From: Gnetum montanum
Lineage: Eukaryota > Streptophyta > Gnetopsida > Gnetales > Gnetaceae
Assembly: GCA_015680685.1 (NCBI GenBank)
Contig: MNCI01022307.1
Location: 803,518 to 831,505, forward strand
DNA length: 27,988 nt
Direction of reading: 5' to 3'
Shown: positions 19,977 through 27,988 of the stretch, piece after piece
How the letters are laid out: each line of letters opens with the position of its first letter
Position numbering within the stretch: the first letter of the stretch is position 1
Position numbers and translations under genes: made by a program
The notes under the pieces: generated by a model
Told to the model about the DNA's origin: nothing
The model's database searches: none
Seen by the model: the letters and a program-made list of their open reading frames with translations, nothing else

Positions 19977-22154
19977 GGCTTTGAAAATTTTGCTATTCAA
20001 CTTTGTATTTAACATGTGTCACAAAAATTTAAATGTACAAAATTGGAATACTAGTTGATCTTAAATATTCTACTGCATAGGGAACATTATTTCATAAGGA
20101 ATGCTAAGAAAAGATTCTTACATAAGCTAGACTAGCTAAACTACCATGTACTAAGGATACCTATACATGAGCTCTATAAGCCATGCAACTCATATGAGTG
20201 AAACAATTAGCATATTGAGTCGTTGATGAACTTTGCACAAATACACTGAATAAGAAACTTACAAATATAATATATGACATCTTTGAGAGATAAAATACCA
20301 TCTAACATATTAAAATTAGTGCAAGCCATGAGCCTTCAAACCAAATGCACTTTTACTTAAGGGGAAGGATTTTCTTCTCATATTGTGAGTATATAGGAGT
20401 GCATATAGAAAAAGAACAAAACTTGAAAGACTTAATAAAATTTGTATAGGAATGTTTCATTATTTAACAACCTATAATAATGTTCCAAGATCCACCTCAA
20501 ACCATTGATGAGGGAAAGTCTAGCCATCAAATCATTAGGTTCATATCATGCATAAAAATCAACCAAACTAGAGCACACATGAATAACCATGATACAACTG
20601 AATCAACAAATATACCCAATTCACCAAGTAGGGAAAATTGGAATGCTAACAAAATCCAAATGATATCACAATAATCAAGGGAACTCTTCTAAGAAGCATC
20701 TTGATCTCATCAAGATAATAGGTCCAAAAAATCTCAAGGAAGCATTACAAGAAATAACAAACTCAACCAATGATACCACAAGGAGTCAAAGACATAATAT
20801 TAGGAATCAATAACAAGAGAAAGAAAGCTCTCAAAAGCATTGACACACTAATCTACAACAAGAGAAAATGAACTTCAATTAATATTGAATGCTCTCATGA
20901 GAAGAGAAGTTTTGAAATAGCCAAAATAGGAATGACCAACCTTACAAAGATCCCAAAATCTTAAACCCAATAATAGGGTTCTTCATCATGTAGTTGGCAA
21001 TTTGAAGAGGAATATTTAAGGATGAATGAATATAAAGATATCTAGCCTCAAGATAATATAATTCAATATGAAGAATTTTCAATATTATCTATAAGAAGAA
21101 ATAACAAAATCAAATAACCCACATCTAGGATGATCAAGAACAATGTACATAAAGATACTTAAAATAGTACTATGTCAATAAGCTAGTTAGGCTAAAATCA
21201 CAAAATATCATAAGATGAACCAACATCTACCAATTCATCTAAGATAACAATTTTATACAAAAACATATGGATCCACATCATAGCCATGAGACCAATTAAT
21301 AGTGAGGGAATATAAACAAACTGAGCATGATATACATGATACTTGAGACAAGATTCAATGAAAACACGTACACAAATAAATAGACATACAATCACCACAA
21401 TAGTTAATCAATCTACCTACAATGATCTATGTCCATCTAAACCAAGGCTTAATGCGAGCTAACAACTAAACACACTTTAATCATGGAAATAGGTAAAAAA
21501 GATGATTTTTTAATATTAAATCTAAGTTTCACATATTAAGAAGAGACAAGGAGGTTATAAGGATCTATCATCCTACACATCAAAATAAGCCATATTAGTA
21601 ATATACATGTTAATTAAGTGGTAACTAAAGTAGAGACAAGGTCCAATTCATTCCATATGAATTCTTGAAGATTAAGGATGGAAAGTTCCTTAAAAAACAT
21701 TATGTTTATTACCAACATAACTTCCATCTAAGTAGATATAAGAAATCCAATTTACTAGTCCAACCACTAATATAAATAGTGGAGCAAAGTTCAATATGCA
21801 TATCAAATCCTACCCATAAGATTGTTAACATAAGGATGACTCTAAACAATAATGCAGTAAAGGCCTTACGAAAAGAATAACACAAGGTAGATACATGAGT
21901 CAAAACTCTTACGATCTTATATCAATAATGATAATCAACTAGATGGACCATCTCCTCCTCCTCATCCTTCATTTTAAATTTGTGCTCTTGACCATTTTTT
22001 TCCATTTAAGGATAATCTCAAAACGTGTAGCTTTACATTGAAAAATTTTATACTGAGAGTGCAAGTTTAAAACATGCTGGTAAGATTAATACATGTTTAT
22101 TAAAATGTTTTTTTAGTAAATTCTTATCTTGTTATATAGATGCTAAGTCCTTTT

Positions 22155-22960
22155 ATTATATTAATAATGACAAAAGTGGAGGCATAAGGTTCACAAGTCT
22201 AATAATAACTTCACCTCTAAACATCCATCTAATAGCATGAATTTACATGACATCTAAAAGATCAAGTTGTATGAATTTTAATATGTCATTTAATTCATTC
22301 TTATGTTTACATGAATATTGAATCCAAGCATATATTTTATAATCATATATTTTATTAGCTACTTGTTAGATAAATAAAATTTCTAGAATTTTTTTAAAGC
22401 ATATACAGTAACTAAGGACTCATGGTATGTAATATAATGAACTAAAATACGATTGTAACTGTCCCTTTTAGATATAAAACAAAAACACATTTCCTTTCTA
22501 ACATCAATGAAGCTTCATCAGTAGAAATAGCTATAAGTTTATTTAAAGATAGCTTCCTTTTATTTAATAAATTTAAAATAGTTTTAAATATTGTCTCTCA
22601 TTTTCCATTTGATACTTTTGCTAAACTTAAAAATTTTGATTTTGAAACTACTTTGTTACATTCAGTTAAATATGTAGCATAAATAATAAGGTGTTTTTCT
22701 AAACTCCTATTTGTGCTTTCATCCTTTGTTAATGAAAATTAAGAACTTCTATTCATTGCTTTAATTTGAATTCTCTCCAGGTATTTTGAAATAGCTGGAA
22801 TAAATTCATTAGCTACTTTCATATTTGCATAAGAGGACTAATATTTTGAAATTGACATATTTGGAGCTTTTACCTCAATGATAAAGTCACATATGTCATT
22901 ATACTTTGATAGTGATAAATTAGATCGAAAAATTAAATATGCAACTTGCATTGTCATAAT
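22155..22960 (-). pseudogene. hAT-superfamily transposase, DUF4371/ZNF862-like, decayed
   Basis: Cut-and-paste transposase of the hAT superfamily, the type found in animal ZNF862- and KIAA1586-like genes and in plants. Minus-strand landmarks in order: AYLIFRSNLSLSKYNDICDF (near 22885-22945), EVKAPNM, YLERIQIKAMNRSS, the catalytic-region block SLTKDEST (near 22725), IIYATYL, a LNKLIAISTDEASLMLERK segment holding the second acidic residue (near 22505-22550), HYITYHESL, matching the family HCIAHRESLA (near 22420), and IHAIRWMFRGEVIIRL (near 22190-22240). At least two frameshifts and several stops are present. Only the middle of the protein remains; the N-terminal zinc finger and C-terminal dimerisation domain are not seen. 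Terminal inverted repeats were not found. Confidence 0.75.
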
Positions 22961-22989
22961 TACTAGTTGTCAACTTTTTGGCTATGCAA

Positions 22990-23670
22990 AATTTTTTCAT
23001 TGTTACCATTCCCATATTTCATGTTCAAAAGATTAAAAAATCAAAGTTGTACACCAAGGAGAAATCATAAAATTCAAAGATATGACAAAAAATAACATTG
23101 TAAATGGGATAAGATCACATAAAGAAGTGGCCAAGCTTCTTCACCCTACTATAAATAGAGGTCAAGAGCCTCCAAACCAAATCAAGAAAGTAAGCGAGCA
23201 AAGGGAGTGGGTAGCTAGTGAGAGAGTGTTAATTTTTAGCTATGAGTACTATCATTTTTTACCCTTCTCTCTTACTCTATCAATCCATTTGATGATTATA
23301 TTCATTGTATGAATTGAAGTTTCTCATGAAGATAAAAAATTCTAGCAATAAAGCTTGAAGAATTTTCAAGAATCATTAATCAAATTCATATTTTTAGCCC
23401 TTCTTTCATGATTCATAAAACTTTTAAGCTTTTCTCTCTTTCATAAGTCCTCCATATCAATCACAAATGTCAAATATCTCACATTCATTGATAATTCCTC
23501 TCACAATGATTTCATAAATATACAATTCTAAATTCTCACATAAATCCTTAATTTCACAATTATCATATCTCACAACATCCACAAGATCATAAAAGATTCA
23601 AGAAATCAAGCTTTAAAAAAGGAAGAAAAAGATTGATAATGATTGATTTCTTTTCATTTCATATCAAGTC
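22990..23670 (+). repeat. Promoter-like or LTR-like block D
   Basis: The plus strand has a TATA box (CTATAAATAG, 23149-23158) in GC-richer sequence, a leader rich in CAAG and GAGCAAAGGG, and a poly(A) signal AATAAA at 23347-23352, about 200 bp later. This spacing fits the R region of an LTR. The ORF at 23082-23312 has no similarity to known proteins. The block ends at the G-rich tract before LTR B. It may be the remnant of another retroelement LTR or the 3' part of an element whose 3' LTR is LTR B. Confidence 0.35.
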
Positions 23671-23672
23671 AA

Positions 23673-23685
23673 TTTGGGGGAGGGG
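23673..23685 (+). other. Polypurine-tract-like sequence before LTR B
   Basis: TTTGGGGGAGGGG directly precedes TGTCAGACCC, the start of LTR B. A PPT is expected before a 3' LTR, yet this LTR is followed by a PBS as a 5' LTR should be. Either the LTR is shared by two tandem elements or the insertion happened next to a G-rich site. Confidence 0.45.
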
Positions 23686-23810
23686 TGTCAGACCCTACTA
23701 AGTGAGTTTTATTAATAGAAAAGAAGCATTAAACACATATTCAATATCAAAACATATAAAGTAGATATAAAAGAAAAGGAAAACATAATGGACTAGGTGA
23801 TGAGAGCAAT

Positions 23811-23960
23811 TACTCTAGCGATTTATTCTAATTATTAGAGCAGTTACTCTAGCGGTTTATTCTAATTATTAGAGTAGTTACTCTAGCAGTTTATTCTAAT
23901 TATTAGAGTGGTTACTCTAATTATTAGAGTAGTTACTCTAATTATTAGAGTAGTTTCTCC
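23811..23960 (+). repeat. 34-bp and 21-bp palindromic tandem repeats in U3 of B
   Basis: TACTCT anchors at 23811, 23845, 23879 and 23913 step by exactly 34 bp; then 23934 and 23955 step by 21 bp, the difference being loss of a 13-bp segment. Each unit contains near-palindromes: CTCTAATTATTAGAG (7-bp arms around one base) and AGAGTAGTTACTCT (6-bp arms around GT). The array sits immediately upstream of the TATA box, suggesting a promoter or enhancer array. Confidence 0.88.
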
Positions 23961-23965
23961 CAAGC

Positions 23966-23974
23966 CTATAAATA
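23966..23974 (+). promoter_or_regulatory. TATA box of LTR B
   Basis: CTATAAATA lies just after the U3 repeat array, about 160 bp before the poly(A) signal. The transcript start would be near 24000. Confidence 0.65.
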
Positions 23975-24190
23975 CAGTGCCCAAGAGCACAATTGAGGAA
24001 GAAGTTTTTTAGCAGTCAAGTAGCAAACTCTTGTAGTTTGTTAGAGTATTTTCCAAGTTCCTGTAGCAGGAGGTCTAAGTGTGGATGGATCTTTATTCAA
24101 GCATTATGTACCTGAACACACCTTGTGTACGGCAATAAAGACAAGCTCTTTGATTCATCCTTGCAGCACTTGAGATTTGTTTTCTTACGT

Positions 24191-24216
24191 ATTTATTTTA
24201 TTTTATTTTATTTTAT
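24191..24216 (+). repeat. (ATTTT)n microsatellite in LTR B
   Basis: A run of about five ATTTT units within U5 of LTR B, absent from the aligned positions of LTR A and LTR C as far as can be seen, so probably a local expansion. Confidence 0.85.
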
Positions 24217-24704
24217 GCACTTTACATTTATGTTATTAGCGTAGAAATTCATTTTGATAAATTAAGAAAATTGTTAAATTACACTTAGTATGATCACTTC
24301 AAGCATGCGTGTAACACTTCATAACCTAGTAATGATTAGCGTTTGGTAATCCTAGCAGTGTTGTACTGGTTCAGGATGTGTACGAAAAGTGAGAACACAT
24401 GTTGGTGTTAGGATTAGTTAGAACTTAGTTAATGAGTAGTTAAGATAAATTATTCACTTAGTTATCTCTCTTCTCCCTTATTAGCATAGGACATAAAAAC
24501 ATAAAAGATATAAAAATCATATGCCTCAAACTTACTTAACTATACAATCATGACATACAAGTAAGTTTGGGAAGACAATGATCAACCAACCCATCCTTGT
24601 TCCACAAGGGCGCATAAGCACTTAGTCCTTGGAATTCGACCAGATCATGTGTGAAACACTCGTATTCGTATGGTTGATCATAGGGGTACGTCACTGCTCA
24701 TCAT

Positions 24705-24722
24705 TAGCACCGTTGTTGGGGA
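24705..24722 (+). other. Primer-binding site of element B (tRNA-Asp type)
   Basis: TAGCACCGTTGTTGGGGA matches the plant tRNA-Asp 3' end complement TGGCGCCGTTGCCGGGGA at 14 of 18 positions; all four differences are transitions of the C-to-T/G-to-A type. It begins one base after the LTR, as in A and C. Confidence 0.75.
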
Positions 24723-24749
24723 CTTCGTTGTTTGTGTGCTAACTAGAAC

Positions 24750-26960
24750 ATGGGAAATCATTCATATCATTGGAACGAACCCTTAGGGTTGATTGAGAAA
24801 ATAATAAACAAGAGTACATTGCACACTAAATAGACAAGTATGTCTCCTTCTTCATATGAAAGCACCTCACCCCCTACGTTTGAAATAGGAAATAATCGAC
24901 AACATCATACACATGACGTTGATCCATCAATCCCTCAATAAGTTCAAGTGGTATATATTCATCCCAATGAGTATATACTAGACTTTACCTTTATCCTCCA
25001 TCAAGATGAACAATTGTGTTGGCGAGACTTAGAAGGTAACATAGTGTTACCTCCTGATCGTTTAGTCCCAAGCATGCTTCTTCATGCTCTCACACGAATT
25101 AGCATGCTGCACTTACACATAGAATACATTGTGCAAGGCCATGACTCAAGATAATACCATAACATAGAGGCACAATGTCAAAGGGACTTGCAATAGGAGA
25201 GACATCATAAGTCTTTGAAGGGTAAGTGGTCCTAGGATGCCCCACATGTCTTAAGCGAAAATAAGGGTGGTGAACCTACCTCAGGTAGTCACCCACACAA
25301 CAATGTTCCTCCCCTTGACTTTGGCCAAGGGGTTGTGTATCAGAACCTTCATTCCACTATTCATAACTTAGGTTTTGATACCCACGAGCACAAAGGTTTC
25401 AAAAAACGGACACAAAATCATGATAAAGGTGGACATTCTAATTGCAATCGTGATGGGGGCTGAGACCGCAGAAGAGAAGGTAGCAGACACTGTCATGGTG
25501 ATATTTCTTCTTCTTCTTCACCTTCATCATCTCCTTCACCCTCTCCTGTAATATCTAGATGTGGTCATAAAGAAAAAGACCATGGGGATAAAGGTAGGAA
25601 AAGTGGAAGTCATAGATGAAACAGTAGGAAAGGGGACGAGGTTACTCTAGAGAGTCATGACATAGAAGAAGGGAGAGTAGGGAATAACATAGGCATCATA
25701 GATGCCATGGACGAGATGATCACGATGAACCCCTACTCACTACTTGAAGTATGTTGGACATAAGTGAGGCTATTAGAATTCCAACAAGGCACCAGAAAGA
25801 TAATAGGATCAAGAGATTAGATATGAATAATATCCCATTATTTGAAGGGGGATACAATGTTGATCCTCAAAATCATTTATAAGCATTCCATGACCCGTGT
25901 GCCTTACAAAACATAGAGAACGAATGGAAAAAACTCAAGTTATTCTTGTGGACACTAGTTAAAGAACCAGAAAGCTAGTACCAGTCCTTAGAACCAAAAT
26001 CTATTCATAGATGGAGTACTATGTTAGAATTATTGAATAAGTACCAAACATACTCCCAAGTGTCCAACCTACGAAAGAAAATCCAAGGCTAGAAATAAGG
26101 AGGACATGAACCCTTGGATGCTGCCATGGGATGATACTGTGCACTATTACATTGTTGTCCTGGCCATGGTTATTTGCAAAGGAATCAACTGCACCATCTC
26201 GTAAATGGGCTTAGGCATGAAACGAGAAGAACCCTTAGGACTTATGCCCAAGGAAGACTATCCTAGCTTAGGTCCCATCAAATCCAAAGACTGTTGGAGC
26301 AAGTTGCTAAGGAAGAAGGTGAGCTACGAAAGAGAGAAAGTGCGAAAGAGTATAACTGAGATCCTTCCCTCCAAAAGAGGGATGTAAGATTTTGTGAGGA
26401 TGAAGAAGAGTCACCACTCGAAGAGATGGTGAACAACAAAACTTTGCCTATCCAAAAGATGACATCAAAAGTTTCGGAAAAGGTATACCAAATGTGGGAT
26501 TCCTTAGACAATAGATTTCAAACTATTCATAAAATAGTAGAGGAGTCGAGAGAGCAAGGTAGTGACCATGAAAAAAGAAAAAAGAGAGAATCTGAACATG
26601 CACCTAGCAAGGGTAAGGGCAAAGTTTCCATCATTAAAGAGGTTGTGGAGTCAGAAACAGATAATGATAGTGGATGCGAGATATGTTAATATGACCATNC
26701 ATAGCAATGTAATGCCATGAGGGCTGATAACTCTCAACCTACTGTTGGTTCTAACAACCACATGTAGAAAAGACCTTTCTTTAGAACCAACAATCCAACT
26801 AAGCCCTTGCAATCACAAGTGGTTGATTCCTTAAATGCCTCAGTATCAATCAAAACTTCGAAGCCCCCTTCAACCCAAGCACTGCACTCAATGCATACAG
26901 TTATGCTAACACCTGCCATCACCAATTGGATCATAGCTATGCACCTTCCCAAGAAATTCT
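24750..26960 (+). pseudogene. Element B gag, broken
   Basis: The likely start is ATG at 24750 (MGNHSYHWNEP), 28 bp after the PBS; an in-frame ATG at 24840 (MSPSSYEST) corresponds to the start seen in A. Landmarks: VVYIHPNEYILDFTF (24942-24986), a low-complexity Ser/Pro run (SSSSPSSSPSPSP, about 25505-25550), a frame change near 25690, IPTRHQKDN, the capsid-like core with LFEGGYNVDPQNH, ENEWKKLKLFLW and YQTYSQVSNLRKKI (about 25780-26085), then a charged Lys/Glu/Ser C-terminal part (26426-26689). No CCHC zinc knuckle was recognised. Several single-codon stops interrupt the frame. N at 26699 is unresolved. Confidence 0.75.
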
Positions 26961-27471
26961 TTGATCCTGGGAGTCCTCTGATATACTTACAAATAGCTCT
27001 TTTGGATTCAAGTTCCGGTGTCAACTTGATTTCTCAAGAGATGTACAAGTCCTGGAACCTTCCTCCATTGAAAAAGAGCAACATCCATCTAAGTTGGCTG
27101 ACCAATCCATCACTGTCCCATTGAGACTGGTGGAAGACATTGTTACCACTATTTGTGGATGATTGTATGCAGCTGACTTCCTAGTGATTCAAGTAAACAA
27201 TGGTAAGGGGGACTTCCCAATCATAATGGAAAGAGCATGGCTAAGCACCATCAACGCATGCCTAGGAATCCATGATCTTTCCCTAGAAATATCAAAAGAA
27301 AATACATTCAGAAAGATTGAAAAGAAGAAAGTTCCATGCATCACATACAGTGAAACATGGTGTAATTGCGTGCAAATGTCATGGTTTGTGCAAAGTTTAG
27401 CATTGCCTCCATGTAATCAGTGTGCACAAGTGATTAACATACAAAGATGCCTGTATGCAGCAACCACATGA
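26961..27471 (+). pseudogene. Element B aspartic protease, broken
   Basis: The frame 26807-27124 contains ALLDSSSGVNLIS (about 26995-27033), where the retropepsin triad Asp-Ser/Thr-Gly appears as Asp-Ser-Ser. After a frameshift near 27080-27120 come LRLVEDIV and then the frame 27163-27471 with DFPIIMERAWLSTINACLGI, the flap and C-terminal motif also found in A. Shared blocks with A (MYK.WNLPP, KKSNI) confirm the family. The altered active site and the frameshift make it non-functional. Confidence 0.8.
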
Positions 27472-27988
27472 CAAGAAGACACCCAGTGGCTAATAGCTGA
27501 TCAAGAAAGCAGTTCACTCATATGCATGGAACCAACTGAGGGTTTGACTTGTGCTTACATCGATAGCATAGATGCATTAGAGCAAGTTCATCACCAACTT
27601 CCAAGTCTTAAACTTAAAAATATCAACTGGGAGAAGTTGGAAATCCCTGAGAAATTTAAGCAAGAGCCCCTCGAGCTGAAACCATTACCCACTGGTATGG
27701 AATACATGTTCCTTAAAAATGGAAAACTGGTAATTATTAATGCTAAGCTTGCTCCTCAACAGAAAGAAGAACTGCTGAAGGTAATAAATAAATGGTCAAA
27801 AGCCTTCACTTGGTCATATCCCAAATTAACTGGAATAGATCCTAGGATATGCCAACATAGAATTTACACTAACCCCTCCATGAAGCCTCGAATACAATCA
27901 CAGAGGCGATTGAACCCTAAGTTGAAGCAAGTAGTTAAGGAAGAAATTGAATAGCTTCTCAAGGCTAGGTTCATATACCCCATTGCTG
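27472..27988 (+). pseudogene. Element B linker and start of reverse transcriptase (partial)
   Basis: The frame is open from 27526 to 27954 (142 codons). The first 50 codons are the protease-RT linker (EPTEGLTCAYID). RT begins near MEYMFLKNGKLVIINAKLAP (27697 on) and continues with WSKAFTWSYPKLTGIDPRICQHRIY and QRRLNPKLKQVVKEEIE, the conserved entry to Athila/Tat RT. A TAG at 27952-27954 stands where the family usually has Trp; beyond it the frame continues into LLKARFIYPIA before the window ends. Catalytic motifs lie outside. Confidence 0.88.

Larger units (their letters stand above)
18051..22154. other. AT-rich intergenic stretch, no supported gene
   Basis: About 4.1 kb without a recognisable protein on either strand. 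The longest open frames, such as the hydrophobic one on the minus strand at 18438-18686, look like chance in AT-rich DNA. Only two simple repeats stand out. Around 18980-19260 the minus strand has a leader-like layout (a CT-rich run, then a pyrimidine tract ending in CCTAG before an ATG at 19065), but only 27 codons follow. Most likely old, unrecognisable transposon remains. Confidence 0.4.
23686..24703 (+). repeat. 5' LTR of element B
   Basis: 1018 bp with TG at the start and CA at the end, one base before the PBS. U3 (about 280 bp) contains tandem palindromic repeats at 23811-23960, then a TATA box (CTATAAATA, 23966-23974). R holds a poly(A) signal AATAAA at 24134-24139. U5 shares blocks with LTR A and LTR C: TTGGTAATCC, AGGATGTGTA, AAAATCATATGCC, ACTCGTATTCGTATGGTTG and CTCATCA at the end. 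Confidence 0.8.
23686..27988 (+). mobile_element. Element B: Athila/Tat-like Ty3/gypsy retrotransposon, runs off window
   Basis: In plus-strand order: LTR, PBS, short leader, gag, protease, linker and the first part of RT, cut by the window end. It belongs to the same family as A, opposite in orientation and somewhat less decayed: its linker/RT frame stays open for 142 codons. Stops and frameshifts in gag and protease show that it is nevertheless defective. The rest of pol and the 3' LTR should follow beyond base 27988. Confidence 0.88.

Noticed and set aside
20480-20674. Plus-strand ORF of 64 codons
   Set aside because: Asn-, Ile- and Ser-rich as expected from composition, with no motif or neighbour to support it.
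21700-22000. Possible Ty1/copia RNase H remnant on the minus strand
   Set aside because: A few residues resemble the region around the copia RPDI motif, but no two diagnostic motifs line up in order, so the claim cannot be supported.
23082-23312. Plus-strand ORF of 76 codons in block D
   Set aside because: It spans a TATA box and a leader-like region, and the C-terminus is a low-complexity hydrophobic run; more likely promoter DNA than a gene.
1-27988. CRISPR arrays, tRNA or rRNA genes, bacterial promoters or operons
   Set aside because: Direct repeats seen are tandem without unique equal-length spacers, no cloverleaf or rRNA core was recognised, and the whole content is plant nuclear.

Overview
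This is plant nuclear DNA, most likely from a species with a large, slowly purged genome such as a conifer or other gymnosperm; the species itself cannot be named. It is AT-rich and CpG-poor, has no prokaryotic operon features, contains one unresolved base (N at 26699), and consists almost entirely of old, nested LTR retrotransposons. The only host-gene similarity is to two plant housekeeping genes: an HAUS6/AUG6-like augmin subunit and an RRP45-like exosome subunit. No complete intact host gene, tRNA, rRNA or CRISPR array was found.

Layout. 1-1250: an LTR-like block (G, minus strand) with a TATA box and 20-bp U3 repeats. 1656-1910 (minus): an uninterrupted RRP45 C-terminal exon behind a plausible splice acceptor. 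2214-2904 (minus): an AUG6 fragment with a frameshift and stops and no visible intron; it is preceded in the same direction by an unrecognised coding-like stretch (2905-3385), then by a tRNA-Asp-type primer-binding site and an LTR (3526-4300). Together these look like a non-autonomous retrotransposon (C) carrying host-gene sequence where gag-pol would normally be. 4301-10706 (minus): element A, an Athila/Tat-like Ty3/gypsy element with LTR, PBS, gag, protease, RT/RNase H and the start of integrase, all decayed. Its integrase ends exactly where LTR C begins, so C probably inserted into A.

10707-about 18050 (plus): element E, a second Ty3/gypsy type. LTR A cuts into its protease-like ORF. After that ORF there is no RT or integrase, only about 5 kb of non-coding DNA organised as tandem repeats (31-bp, about 187-bp, 29-bp and 44-bp units), then a purine tract and a long LTR whose U3 holds a regular 20-bp repeat array. 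18050-22150: AT-rich sequence with two simple repeats and no supported gene. 22155-22960 (minus): a decayed hAT (DUF4371/ZNF862-like) transposase. 22990-23670: a promoter-like block with TATA box and poly(A) signal. 23686-27988 (plus): element B, of the same family as A, with a 1018-bp LTR, PBS, gag, protease and the start of RT, running off the window edge.

A, B and C share LTR sequence near the U5 end and the same tRNA-Asp-type PBS, so they form one family. A and B align along gag, protease, linker and RT. Many in-frame stops sit where the family has Trp, Gln or Arg, as expected from C-to-T decay of methylated cytosines. The observations most worth following are the host-gene content of C, the hairpin-core tandem array inside E, and the motif that array shares with the U3 repeats of E.
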